Origin: Prevotella sp. P3-122
Lineage (GTDB): Bacteria; Bacteroidota; Bacteroidia; Bacteroidales; Bacteroidaceae
Direction of reading: 5' to 3'
Assembly: GCF_002251365.1 (NCBI RefSeq)
Contig: NZ_NPJH01000046.1
Coordinates: 1-64,000 of the forward strand
Length of the DNA stretch: 64,000 nucleotides
The notes under the pieces are model-generated. The model was not told where the DNA came from. It made no database searches and worked only from the letters and a program-made list of their open reading frames with translations. Of the stretch, positions 1 through 8,467 are shown piece after piece (the first letter of the stretch is position 1; each line of letters starts with the position of its first letter). A program made the position numbers and the translations under genes.

Positions 1-1
1 C

Positions 2-355
2 AACCACATCAGCGAGCACAATGGCGTATTCTCGAAGGGTACCGTGAAGGGCGTGACCACCGACATGGTAAGCTGCCTGCGCGAGATGCTCGTGGCTGGC
101 AACAAGGTGATTATTGACGGGCTTGGCTCGTTCAGCATCTCGCTTTCGAGCGTAGGTGCGGAGAGCATGGAGAAATTCACCGCCAGCAACATCAAGTCCG
201 TAAACCTTGTGTTTAAGCCTGCCGAGGAGCTGCAGGACCTTATCAAGGATGCCACCTTCACGCAGGTATCGTCCCGCAAGGCTCAGGCTGCCGTTCTCGC
301 TGCCGAGAAGAAGGGTGAAGGAACTGTAGACATTGACGCCGCTAAAAACAGCTAA
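2..355 (+). CDS. HU-like DNA-binding protein (5' partial)
   Basis: The reading frame is open from the left edge, so the gene begins outside the window; 117 residues are visible. The central part (VIIDGLGSFSISLSS, then a ..FTASNIKSVNLVFKP segment) matches the HU-HIG type of HU/IHF-like domain that is abundant in Bacteroidota: a beta-arm DNA-binding fold with the GLG turn and a following phenylalanine-rich strand. The C-terminal tail is Lys/Ala/Glu-rich and probably flexible. HU-like proteins bend and compact DNA in the nucleoid; a specific role for this paralogue cannot be read from sequence. The smalltalk-type ORF that starts 3 bases after its stop is the usual neighbour of this HU subtype, which supports the call. 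Confidence 0.85.
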   Translation, partial: NHISEHNGVFSKGTVKGVTTDMVSCLREMLVAGNKVIIDGLGSFSISLSSVGAESMEKFTASNIKSVNLVFKPAEELQDLIKDATFTQVSSRKAQAAVLAAEKKGEGTVDIDAAKNS

Positions 356-358
356 GCC

Positions 359-469
359 ATGAAAATGTCAAGCGAACAGAAGCATAGCATTATACAGGCC
401 ATCCTGACGTTCATATCGTCCGTGCTATGCGCCATCACAGCATCATCGTGCGTAGCGCATGCGCTGTGA
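359..469 (+). CDS. smalltalk-type small protein, 36 aa
   Basis: This short ORF starts with ATG 3 bases after the stop of the HU-like gene and ends in TGA at 467-469. It encodes a charged N-terminus (MKMSSEQKHS), one hydrophobic stretch (about residues 11-28) and a Ser-Ser-Cys near the end. The size, the single hydrophobic helix, the C-terminal cysteine and the position right behind an HU-like gene fit the Bacteroidota smalltalk protein family, whose function is unknown. It could be a membrane peptide or a tiny lipoprotein. The call rests on architecture and neighbourhood rather than on a long alignment. Confidence 0.6.
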   Translation: MKMSSEQKHSIIQAILTFISSVLCAITASSCVAHAL

Positions 470-470
470 G

Positions 471-509
471 GTTCGAGGGTTCGAGAGGTTCGAGAGGTTC
501 GAAGGTCGG
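471..509 (+). repeat. short tandem repeat (GAGAGGTTC-like, 9-10 bp units)
   Basis: About four imperfect copies of a gaggttcga unit stand directly after the smalltalk stop. They have no coding potential and look like a slippage tract at the start of the 500-bp repeat-rich spacer. Confidence 0.6.
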
Positions 510-540
510 AGGACTAAGGTTTGAGGTAATTATCGCGCTG

Positions 541-778
541 TAAGCGCAAAAGCACATAGCCCAGGGTAAAGCGTAGCGACACCCTGGGCTATTGCATGTA
601 GCTGATGATCGCCCTGAAAGGGCAAAAGCATAGACACCAGCAGGACAGATAACGCTTTTGCCCTTTCAGGGCGCATTGATTAGATTCCTCTAACACCCAG
701 GGTGCCGCTTCGCTCTACCCTGGGCTATGAGCAGGTTGCCCTTTGCCTTTCCTTGCAGCCGGCGACCTTTGGTTCAGG
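541..778. repeat. mosaic intergenic repeat with three hairpins
   Basis: The spacer has three inverted repeats: 557-567 with 581-591 (TAGCCCAGGGT and its complement), a perfect 20-bp arm pair 610-629 with 654-673, and 696-703 with 717-724. Modules recur near 7,548-7,620: bases 738-778 are the inverted copy of 7,548-7,587 (one mismatch over about 38 bases), and the AGCACATAGCCCAGGGTAAA module at 551-570 matches 7,601-7,622. No ORF covers it. It looks like a dispersed, non-coding repeat family built of modules that can be shuffled and inverted. Confidence 0.7.
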
Positions 779-795
779 GCGTTGCTACTGATATT

Positions 796-864
796 TGTAC
801 ATCAAACTGTACACCCTACTTATTTATTTAAAAGGAGCTACGTGTAGGCGTCGCTCCTTTTTTC
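796..864 (+). terminator. hairpin GTAC-N8-GTAC followed by a T-rich terminator
   Basis: Bases 796-800 and 809-813 form a small stem around an 8-nt loop, ATCAAACT; a stronger version of the same element stands at 20,716-20,743. Then AAAGGAGC (831-838) pairs with GCTCCTTT (853-860), followed by a T-run, a classic intrinsic terminator. It closes the spacer before the tRNA promoter. Confidence 0.65.
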
Positions 865-910
865 AAAAAAGCTGTTAACAACACAAAACAACTCTTAAAT
901 ACGGAGGTGT

Positions 911-945
911 TTTGTGTGATATTTCAAAAAGAAACACTACCTTTG
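911..945 (+). promoter_or_regulatory. Bacteroidota-type promoter of the tRNA
   Basis: TTTG at 911-914 and TACCTTTG at 938-945 match the sigma-ABfr consensus (-33 TTTG, -7 TAnnTTTG) with about 23 nt between them. The tRNA starts 31 nt downstream. Confidence 0.7.
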
Positions 946-976
946 CATCGCTTTGAAAAAGAGCACCAATACAGAT

Positions 977-1051
977 GGTCGGTTCATCTAACGGTTAGGA
1001 TACAAGATTCTCAATCTTGGCATAAGGGTTCGATTCCCTTACCGACTACCA
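977..1051 (+). tRNA. tRNA-Glu (anticodon CTC)
   Basis: A full cloverleaf can be folded. The acceptor stem GGTCGGT pairs with ACCGACT (G-T at the end); the anticodon stem CAAGA/TCTTG flanks the loop TTCTCAA, putting anticodon CTC at 1,010-1,012; the T-arm contains GGTTCGATTCC; CCA is encoded at 1,049-1,051. CTC reads the Glu codon GAG. The overall body resembles bacterial tRNA-Glu. Confidence 0.9.
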
Positions 1052-1055
1052 ACGA

Positions 1056-1092
1056 GTTCCATTGACAGAAAATGCCAGTGGAACTTTTTTTT
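1056..1092 (+). terminator. intrinsic terminator after tRNA-Glu
   Basis: GTTCCATTG (1,056-1,064) pairs with CAGTGGAAC (1,076-1,084) with one mismatch and is followed by eight Ts. Confidence 0.75.
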
Positions 1093-1142
1093 GCGAGAAC
1101 CAAAAAACACTCCTCAAATTAGCTTATATGAACAAAAATAAC

Positions 1143-1150
1143 TACCTTTG
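1143..1150 (+). promoter_or_regulatory. -7 element of the lon promoter
   Basis: TACCTTTG lies 30 bases before the lon start codon, the typical Bacteroidota -7 element. The -33 element is weak here. Confidence 0.6.
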
Positions 1151-1179
1151 CACACTAAAAGCATAGAAGCGTAATAAAA

Positions 1180-3648
1180 ATGAGCAAGAAACAAAACACT
1201 TCCATACAGATGATAGCCGATTTTGAAGGCGACATACGCAACCTTATCGACACTAAGGTGGAGGGCGAGATACCCGTGCTGGCCACCCGCAACATGGTGA
1301 TGTTCCCAGGTGTTATCACTCCTCTGCTGATAGGCAGGGAAAGCAGCATGAAAATCGTCAAGAAGATGCAGAAGGACCCAAGTGTCATCATTGGTGTCTT
1401 CTGCCAGAAACAGAGCGACATCGAATACCCTACATACAGCGACCTGTACGACACGGGCGTATACGCAAGAATTATCAGGGTAATGGAGATGCCTGGCGAG
1501 CGTGGAGAGATGACTATCATCCTGCAGGGGCTTGGAAAATGCAAGCTCGACAGCCTTACGGAGACTAAGCCATTCCTGAAGGGCATTACGACTCCGATTA
1601 TGGATGTGCTCCCCGATACCGAATCGTGGGAGTTCAAGTCGCTGATGAAGAACCTCCATCAGACAACCGCCGAATATATAAAGAAGAACGAGGACATGCC
1701 CGACGAGTCGCGCTTCGCACTGAAGAACATCAGCAATGATGTGGTGCTCGTGAACTTCATCTGCGCCAACATGACGTTCAGCGTGAAGGAAAAAATGAGC
1801 ATGCTCGAGGAGAACTCTCTTGAGGAGAGAATATACACCACGCTGCGCACGCTCAACAAGGAGATATCGCTCTTTGACATCAGAAACAGCATCAGGGACA
1901 AGACACGAGAGGACCTGGACGAGCAGCAGAAAGAGTATTTCCTGCAACAGCAGATAAAGAACATCAAGGAGGAGCTCGGCGGCGGTGACGGCTCGCCGGA
2001 GAAGAAAGGCCTCATGGAACAGGCTGAGAAGAAGAACTGGCCTGAGGAGGTGGGAAAGGTGTTCTACAAGGAACTCGACAGACTCGACATGTTCAATCCG
2101 CAGAGTCCTGAGTACAGCGTTCAGCTGAACTATCTGCAGCAGATGGTGCAGCTGCCATGGGGCGAATATACCAAGGACAACCTCGAGTTGAAGAGAGCGC
2201 AGAAAATCCTCGACCATGACCACTACGGCATGGAGAAGGCCAAGGAGCGCATACTCGAGTACCTGGCCGTACTGAAGCTTAGGGGTGACCTGAAGTCGCC
2301 TATCATCTGCCTGTACGGGCCTCCGGGAGTGGGCAAGACCAGTCTCGGAAAGAGCATAGCGGCGGCCATGAAGCGCAAGTATGTAAGAATGTCGCTCGGC
2401 GGCCTGCACGACGAGTCTGAGATAAGGGGACACCGCCGCACATACGTCGGTGCCATGCCGGGACGTATCATAAAGAGCATCCAAAAGGCTGGCTCGTCAA
2501 ACCCCGTGTTCATCCTCGACGAGATAGACAAGGTGACGCAGAACACCATCAACGGCGACCCCTCGTCGGCATTGCTGGAAGTGCTGGACCCGGAGCAGAA
2601 CAACGCATTCCACGACAACTACCTTGACGTGGACTACGACCTGTCGAAGGTGCTGTTCATAGCTACGGCCAACGACCTGAACACCATTCCACGGCCACTG
2701 CTAGACCGTATGGAGATTATAGAGCTGAGCGGATATATCACCGAGGAGAAGGTGGAGATTGCAAAGCGGCATCTCGTTCCAAGGGAACTCGCAAATACCG
2801 GCCTTGACAATATCACTCCCAAGGTGACATTCAACAAGGCTGCCCTTGAGAAGATTATCGAGCAGTATACACGTGAGAGCGGAGTAAGGCAGCTTGAGAA
2901 ACAGATAAACAAGGCTATGCGCAAGCTGGCGTTTGTGAAGGCACGCGACGAGGAGTTGCCATACAGCAAGATTACTCCTGCTGAGCTTGAGGGACTGCTC
3001 GGGAAGCCTCCGTTCTACAGGGACATATATCAGGGCAACGACTATGCCGGCGTGGTGACAGGACTGGCATGGACGAGCGTTGGTGGTGAGATACTGTTCA
3101 TAGAGACATCGCTGAGCATGGGCAAGGCGGGGAAACTCACCCTGACAGGAAACCTCGGTGACGTGATGAAAGAGAGTGCCGTCATTGCGCTGGAATATGT
3201 AAAGGCGCACGTGGACAAACTGGGCATCGACTACCGGCTGTTCGAGCAGTGGAACATACATATTCACGTTCCTGAGGGGGCTACACCGAAGGACGGCCCG
3301 TCGGCGGGTATTACCATCGCCACATCAATAGCTTCTGCTCTTACACAAAGAAAGGTGAGAAAGAACACTGCCATGACAGGCGAGATTACTCTTCGCGGAA
3401 AAGTGCTGCCAGTAGGAGGCATCAAGGAAAAGATACTGGCTGCCAAGAGAGCCGGCATCACGGATATCCTCATGTGCAAGGACAACAAGAAGGACATCGA
3501 CGAGATACCTGCCATATATCTCAAAGGCGTGACATTCCATTATGTAGAGAACATCCAGGACGTATGGGATTTTGCACTCACCGACGAGATTGTCAGCAAC
3601 CCCGTAGACCTTACGGTGAAGGAGGACGACAGCAAGCAGGGATGTTAG
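1180..3648 (+). CDS. lon: ATP-dependent protease Lon
   Basis: Lon is a cytosolic homohexameric AAA+ serine protease that unfolds and degrades misfolded and regulatory proteins. The 822 residues show the usual order: N-terminal substrate-binding LON domain (about 30-230), helical linker with coiled coil, AAA+ module with Walker A GPPGVGKTS (about 380-388) and Walker B FILDEIDK, and the protease domain with the catalytic dyad Ser708 (DGPSAG) and Lys751 (second Lys of GGIKEK). Length and spacing (43 residues from Ser to Lys, as in E. coli Lon) are normal, so the enzyme should be active. It has its own promoter and is followed 22 bases later by tgt, with which it may be co-transcribed. Confidence 0.97.
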   Translation: MSKKQNTSIQMIADFEGDIRNLIDTKVEGEIPVLATRNMVMFPGVITPLLIGRESSMKIVKKMQKDPSVIIGVFCQKQSDIEYPTYSDLYDTGVYARIIRVMEMPGERGEMTIILQGLGKCKLDSLTETKPFLKGITTPIMDVLPDTESWEFKSLMKNLHQTTAEYIKKNEDMPDESRFALKNISNDVVLVNFICANMTFSVKEKMSMLEENSLEERIYTTLRTLNKEISLFDIRNSIRDKTREDLDEQQKEYFLQQQIKNIKEELGGGDGSPEKKGLMEQAEKKNWPEEVGKVFYKELDRLDMFNPQSPEYSVQLNYLQQMVQLPWGEYTKDNLELKRAQKILDHDHYGMEKAKERILEYLAVLKLRGDLKSPIICLYGPPGVGKTSLGKSIAAAMKRKYVRMSLGGLHDESEIRGHRRTYVGAMPGRIIKSIQKAGSSNPVFILDEIDKVTQNTINGDPSSALLEVLDPEQNNAFHDNYLDVDYDLSKVLFIATANDLNTIPRPLLDRMEIIELSGYITEEKVEIAKRHLVPRELANTGLDNITPKVTFNKAALEKIIEQYTRESGVRQLEKQINKAMRKLAFVKARDEELPYSKITPAELEGLLGKPPFYRDIYQGNDYAGVVTGLAWTSVGGEILFIETSLSMGKAGKLTLTGNLGDVMKESAVIALEYVKAHVDKLGIDYRLFEQWNIHIHVPEGATPKDGPSAGITIATSIASALTQRKVRKNTAMTGEITLRGKVLPVGGIKEKILAAKRAGITDILMCKDNKKDIDEIPAIYLKGVTFHYVENIQDVWDFALTDEIVSNPVDLTVKEDDSKQGC

Positions 3649-3670
3649 GAACAGCAATTACAGACAGCAA

Positions 3671-4798
3671 ATGACATTTGAACTACAACATACCGACAAC
3701 GCATCTGACGCAAGGACAGGCATCATAACAACAGACCACGGACAAATAAAGACCCCTATCTTCATGCCCGTGGGAACGGCTGGCACGGTGAAGGGCGTAC
3801 ACTTCAGCGAACTGCGCGAGGAGGTGAAAGCACAGATTATTCTCGGGAACACTTATCACCTCTACCTCCGACCAGGACTCGACATACTAAGGGCGGCTGG
3901 AGGACTGCATAAGTTCAACGGCTGGGACAGGCCGATACTCACCGACAGCGGAGGCTTCCAGGTGTTCTCGCTGACGGGCATCAGGAAACTCAGGGAGGAG
4001 GGGTGCGAGTTCCGCTCGCACATTGACGGCTCCAAGCATATATTCACCCCCGAGAATGTCATGGACACCCAGCGCATTATCGGCGCGGACATAATGATGG
4101 CTTTCGACGAGTGTCCTCCGGGACAGAGCGACTACGAATATGCCCGGAAGAGCCTGCTCCTAACACAACGGTGGCTCGACAGATGCCTCACCAGATTTAA
4201 CGAGACGGAGCCGCTGTATGGCCATAGACAAAGCCTCTTCCCCATCGTTCAGGGATGCACCTTCAAGGAGCTGCGCCGCGAGGCAGCCAAATATGTTGCC
4301 GACAAGGGTGCTGACGGCAATGCCATTGGAGGACTCGCTGTCGGCGAGCCTACGGAGGTGATGTACGAGATGATTGAGGTCGTCAACGAGATACTGCCTA
4401 AGGACAAGCCACGCTACCTAATGGGGGTGGGCACACCGCAGAATATCCTTGAAGCCATCGAGCGAGGGGTAGACATGTTCGACTGCGTCATGCCTACACG
4501 AAACGGACGCAACGCCATGCTCTTCACATACGAGGGGACAATGAACATGAGGAACAAGAAATGGGAGGCTGACTTCTCGCCTATTGACCCGGATGGCTGC
4601 GACGTAGACCGCATATACACGAAGGCTTACCTGCACCACCTCTTCAAGGCTCAGGAACTGCTGGCCATGCAGATTGCAAGCATACACAACCTGGCATTCT
4701 ACCTCAGACTTGTCACGGATGCCCGCCAGCACATTGAGCAAGGGGACTTCACAAAGTGGAAAGCCAGCATCATCGACCAGCTCGGAGTGAGGAGGTAA
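3671..4798 (+). CDS. tgt: tRNA-guanine transglycosylase
   Basis: This enzyme exchanges guanine-34 of GUN-anticodon tRNAs (Asp, Asn, His, Tyr) for a queuosine precursor. The 375-aa protein has the TGT TIM-barrel motifs: TDSGGFQVFSL with the general base Asp92, IVQGC, GGLAVGEP and DMFDCVMPTRNGRN (268-281) with the nucleophilic Asp. The C-terminal zinc site is degenerate: where E. coli has CxCxxC followed by a His, this protein has GCDVDRI before AYLHHL, so two of three cysteine ligands are missing. From memory, other Bacteroidota Tgt proteins also lack this site. It lies 22 bases behind lon. Confidence 0.95.
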   Translation: MTFELQHTDNASDARTGIITTDHGQIKTPIFMPVGTAGTVKGVHFSELREEVKAQIILGNTYHLYLRPGLDILRAAGGLHKFNGWDRPILTDSGGFQVFSLTGIRKLREEGCEFRSHIDGSKHIFTPENVMDTQRIIGADIMMAFDECPPGQSDYEYARKSLLLTQRWLDRCLTRFNETEPLYGHRQSLFPIVQGCTFKELRREAAKYVADKGADGNAIGGLAVGEPTEVMYEMIEVVNEILPKDKPRYLMGVGTPQNILEAIERGVDMFDCVMPTRNGRNAMLFTYEGTMNMRNKKWEADFSPIDPDGCDVDRIYTKAYLHHLFKAQELLAMQIASIHNLAFYLRLVTDARQHIEQGDFTKWKASIIDQLGVRR

Positions 4799-4879
4799 GA
4801 GAGGAGGAGATACTAAGAGAGAACTCCTTCTAACTCCCTATAAAACAACGGCATCAAAAAAGGACAAAAGACAGCAATA

Positions 4880-6154
4880 ATGGCAAGTATTAGGAAGCTA
4901 CGACGTCATCGCAAGAGATATAGGACGCTAAGATGGATGGACAGGCATACCAAAGGCCTGCAGGCAGTCCTCGCTTGGACATACCGCAAAACGGCATGGC
5001 TCAGGAAAGCAATGCTGTGGATAGCCGGCAAGCTGAGCTTCATGAAATACCTGAATATAACAAGGTATATTAAAATCCTTGACTGGTATATCATCAAGAA
5101 GTTTATTGGAACATACATCTACTCCATACTTCTCATCATCTCCATCTCGATAGTCTTCGATGTCAATGAGAACCTGGCTAAGTTCGCACAGTATCAGGCA
5201 CCACTCAAGGCTATTGTCTTCGACTATTACCTGAATTTCGTACCCTACTTTGCCAACCTCTTCAGCCCTCTGTTTGTCTTCATTGCCGTAATATTCTTCA
5301 CCTCGAAACTTGCCGGCAACTCCGAGATTATCTCCATGCTCGCCGCGGGCGTCTCCTTCAAGCGCCTCATGCGGCCATACATGATATCGTGTGTCCTCAT
5401 CTCGTCGCTCTCGTTCTACCTCAGCGCATACGTGATACCTCATGGCACGGTCATCAGGCAGAACTTCGACTCCATGTACCGCAACAAGAAGAAGAACACC
5501 TCGGCGGAGAACATTCAGCTGCAAGTAGGCAATGGTGTTATTGCATACATGCAATACTACGACAACAACAGAAAGAGCGGCAACGGCTTTAGCCTCGACA
5601 AATTCGAGAACAAGAAGCTCGTCAGCCACCTCACGGCAATGGAGGTGCAATACGACACTATCTCTGACTCCAAGTACCACTGGAAGATACGCAACTGGAA
5701 ATGCCGGGAGCTGAAAGGACTGAAAGAACATATCACCAGCGGTATGGAGAAAGACACCATCATACAGATGGAGCCTACCGACCTTGTATACTCCAAAGGA
5801 CAGCAGGAAACGTTCACCTCGCCCGACCTGAAGGAGTATATATCGAAACAGAAGAACAGAGGCTCCGGCAATGTCGTGCAGTATGAGGTTGAATACCACA
5901 AGCGCATAGCAGCCAGCTTCGCCTCGTTCATACTGACAACCATCGGCCTGTCGTTGTCCTCAAGGAAACGCAAGGGTGGAATGGGTCTCTCGCTCGGTAT
6001 AGGCCTGGCGCTCAGTTTTGGCTACATCATGCTGCAAACGGTGTCGGCTACTTTTGCCATCAATGCCAACATGCCACCAATGCTGGCTGCATGGATTCCA
6101 AATATGATATTCACCGTTATCGCCTACTTCTGCTATCGCAACGCACCAAATTGA
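4880..6154 (+). CDS. LptF/LptG-type permease (YjgP/YjgQ family)
   Basis: LptF and LptG are the inner-membrane permease subunits that, with the LptB ATPase, pull lipopolysaccharide out of the inner membrane. This 424-aa protein has the family layout: a start IKILDWYIIKKFIGTY with the first membrane helix, two further helices before about residue 180, a large periplasmic beta domain (about 180-330) and three C-terminal helices. The annotated ATG gives a 54-residue basic N-terminal extension (several Arg/Lys clusters) not expected in the family. The ATG at 5,042 (MKYLNITRYIKI) gives a conventional N-terminus and may be the true start. LptF versus LptG cannot be decided here. Confidence 0.88.
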   Translation: MASIRKLRRHRKRYRTLRWMDRHTKGLQAVLAWTYRKTAWLRKAMLWIAGKLSFMKYLNITRYIKILDWYIIKKFIGTYIYSILLIISISIVFDVNENLAKFAQYQAPLKAIVFDYYLNFVPYFANLFSPLFVFIAVIFFTSKLAGNSEIISMLAAGVSFKRLMRPYMISCVLISSLSFYLSAYVIPHGTVIRQNFDSMYRNKKKNTSAENIQLQVGNGVIAYMQYYDNNRKSGNGFSLDKFENKKLVSHLTAMEVQYDTISDSKYHWKIRNWKCRELKGLKEHITSGMEKDTIIQMEPTDLVYSKGQQETFTSPDLKEYISKQKNRGSGNVVQYEVEYHKRIAASFASFILTTIGLSLSSRKRKGGMGLSLGIGLALSFGYIMLQTVSATFAINANMPPMLAAWIPNMIFTVIAYFCYRNAPN

Positions 6155-6195
6155 TACTTAGGCAGTAAGGCGAAACATAAAAAGTATTACTTATA

Positions 6196-7488
6196 GTGTA
6201 TTTTGACGAATTAGAACTAAGCGACAACATTCTCGACGCACTCTATGACATGCGCTTCGACGAATGTACTCCCGTACAGGAACGTTGCATCCCGGAAATT
6301 CTCGCCGGACACGATATGTTGGGAATAGCGCAGACAGGTACTGGCAAAACAGCTGCTTACCTTCTGCCAATACTGTCATTGCTTGACGAAGGTAATTATC
6401 CAAAGGATGCCATCAACTGCATCATCATGTCGCCAACAAGAGAGTTGGCTCAACAGATTGACCAGGCCATGCAGGGCTTCGGCTACTATCTCGGCGACAT
6501 ATCAAGCCTTGCGGTGTATGGAGGCAATGACGGACAAAGATATAGCCAGGAAACTAAATCGCTAAAACTTGGCGCCGACGTGATAATAGCTACCCCGGGA
6601 CGCCTGATCTCACACATGCAGCTGGGAAATGTCGATATGAGCAGGGTGTCATTCTTTGTCCTTGACGAAGCCGACCGTATGCTCGACATGGGCTTCTCGG
6701 AGGATATTCTTTCCATAGCCAAACAGCTACCCGCAAACTGTCAGACCATCATGTTCTCTGCTACAATGCCGCAAAAGATTGAGCAGCTGGCAAAGAGCCT
6801 GCTGAAAAATCCCGTCGAGGTGAAACTGGCTGTCAGCAAACCGGCAGAGAAAATAAGACAGAGCGCATACGTATGCCATGATGCACAGAAGCAAGGACTG
6901 TTCAAGCATATCTTCAACGACAAGACCCTCACCAGGGTAATAGTATTCGCCGGCAAGAAGGAGAAGGTGAAGGAGATTTCGAGAAAGCTGAAGCAGATAC
7001 ATGTGAACGCTGGCGAGATGCACAGCGACCTTACTCAAGCAGAGCGCGATGAGGTGATGTTCAAGTTCAAAAGCTCGCAGATAGACGTTCTCGTTGCTAC
7101 CGACATCGTTGCACGAGGCATTGATATCGACGACATACAGATGGTCATCAACTATGACGTGCCACACGATGTAGAGGACTATGTCCACCGCATAGGTCGC
7201 ACGGCACGTGCTGACCGCGATGGAATGGCTATAACGTTTGTCAATCCCCAGGACATAAGGTATTTCAACCAAATAGAGGCGTTCCTTGAGAAGGATATTG
7301 AAAAAATTCCGATACCACCGGAGCTTGGTGAGGCTCCGGAATATAAGCCTGTATCAAAACTCAGACAGAAGAATGGCAGGCATGGAAGAAAAGACAGAGG
7401 CAACGGCAGCAAAGGCAAAAACCGAAACAACAGAAGGAGGAAACCCGCTGCTAAGAAACAAAGAGAAGATAAGGATAAGAGGAGTTAA
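6196..7488 (+). CDS. DEAD-box ATP-dependent RNA helicase (RhlE/DeaD-like)
   Basis: This is an RNA-unwinding enzyme used in ribosome assembly and RNA decay. It starts with GTG at 6,196; no upstream ATG fits, and the first residues already match the family start. Motifs in order: Q motif (TPVQERCIP), Walker A AQTGTGKT (about 45-52), PTRELA, DEAD box LDEADRMLD (156-164), SAT (about 188-190), ARGIDID and HRIGRTAR. After about residue 375 comes a basic low-complexity tail (Lys/Arg/Asn/Gly), common in RNA-anchoring helicases. 430 aa is normal for this group. The exact subfamily is uncertain. Confidence 0.93.
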   Translation: MYFDELELSDNILDALYDMRFDECTPVQERCIPEILAGHDMLGIAQTGTGKTAAYLLPILSLLDEGNYPKDAINCIIMSPTRELAQQIDQAMQGFGYYLGDISSLAVYGGNDGQRYSQETKSLKLGADVIIATPGRLISHMQLGNVDMSRVSFFVLDEADRMLDMGFSEDILSIAKQLPANCQTIMFSATMPQKIEQLAKSLLKNPVEVKLAVSKPAEKIRQSAYVCHDAQKQGLFKHIFNDKTLTRVIVFAGKKEKVKEISRKLKQIHVNAGEMHSDLTQAERDEVMFKFKSSQIDVLVATDIVARGIDIDDIQMVINYDVPHDVEDYVHRIGRTARADRDGMAITFVNPQDIRYFNQIEAFLEKDIEKIPIPPELGEAPEYKPVSKLRQKNGRHGRKDRGNGSKGKNRNNRRRKPAAKKQREDKDKRS

Positions 7489-7547
7489 GAGGAGATAAAG
7501 GGAGAGGAGTAAGAGGAGATAAGAGACAATACCGTAGGCAGCGCGCG

Positions 7548-7717
<170 letters not shown>

Positions 7718-7720
7718 AGC

Positions 7721-7768
7721 CAGAGTGAGCAATCCTATGACACATGGTCGGAAGGATTGCTCACTCTG
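7721..7768. terminator. bidirectional 16-bp hairpin terminator
   Basis: CAGAGTGAGCAATCCT (7,721-7,736) pairs perfectly with AGGATTGCTCACTCTG (7,753-7,768). It stands between the convergent helicase and DUF3127 genes. A second imperfect hairpin (7,779-7,809) lies closer to the DUF3127 stop. Confidence 0.7.
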
Positions 7769-7814
7769 TATTGTTGTTGTGAGGCATACCGTCGGAAGGC
7801 ATGCGTCACAAAGC

Positions 7815-8216
7815 TTAGAATGGGAGATCATCGGCATTGCCATCACCGCCATCCTGCATGGGAGGGAACGGAGCCTGAGCAGCAGATGCTGCTGTGGGAG
7901 CGGCTGCCGGAGCAGGCTGGGCAACAGGCTGTGCACCAACTGTAGATGGGTCAACAAGACGTACATCAAAAGCACGTATATTGTTGAACCAGCGTCCGTT
8001 ATATTCATGAGCGTCAATATCAAACGACACCATTACCTCCTGTCCAACCTGTATATTGAAACGCGCCAGACGGTCTGCGCCGAACACGTCGAACACCATC
8101 TTGCGGGGATAAGCATCATGGGTTTCAACAACAAAACTCTGCGACTTCCACTCTCCACGTGCAGAAGTACCACTTCTCTCGGGAAGAGCTACGATAATTT
8201 TTCCTTGTAATTCCAT
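7815..8216 (-). CDS. DUF3127 protein, OB-fold with SSB-like acidic tail
   Basis: The 133-aa protein matches the DUF3127 family by its conserved block (KIIVALPERSGTSARGEWKS, then HDAYPRK, VFGADRL and FNIQVG), a small beta-barrel of OB type. After residue 92 comes an Ala/Pro/Gln-rich linker ending in NADDLPF, which closely mimics the C-terminal tip of single-stranded DNA-binding protein (acidic residues plus a final Pro-Phe) that recruits replication and repair enzymes. This suggests, but does not prove, binding to single-stranded nucleic acid and contact with SSB partners. It stands divergent from dnaN, which fits a replication context. It is not the canonical Ssb. Confidence 0.85.
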   Translation of the reverse strand: MELQGKIIVALPERSGTSARGEWKSQSFVVETHDAYPRKMVFDVFGADRLARFNIQVGQEVMVSFDIDAHEYNGRWFNNIRAFDVRLVDPSTVGAQPVAQPAPAAAPTAASAAQAPFPPMQDGGDGNADDLPF

Positions 8217-8327
8217 TATTTATATTTGTTTAAATACTTTTCGGCGTGATGCCTTCTGTTGATTTTTACTTTTCGATTGCGAAATTAATAAATTCTTCTA
8301 AATTAAGAAACTTTTCCCTCCATTTTT

Positions 8328-8358
8328 TTTGCCTTACCATGTCTTTTTTGTATTTTTG
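8328..8358 (+). promoter_or_regulatory. dnaN promoter
   Basis: TTTG at 8,328-8,331 and TATTTTTG at 8,351-8,358 (19-nt spacing) match the Bacteroidota consensus. A 5' leader of about 100 nt precedes the dnaN ATG. Confidence 0.65.
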
Positions 8359-8467
8359 TACCACGTAAACAGGAAACGGGTGCAACACGCCAACCTTTGA
8401 CAAATGACGTGCATGGTGCCTCGGATTTTTATTTAAAGAGAATATAAACATCAAAAAATATACGACC

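Noticed and set aside
1114..2484. 456-aa open frame on the minus strand across lon
   Set aside because: It is a shadow of the lon coding frame with no promoter, homology or sensible composition (Leu/His/Val-rich artefact).
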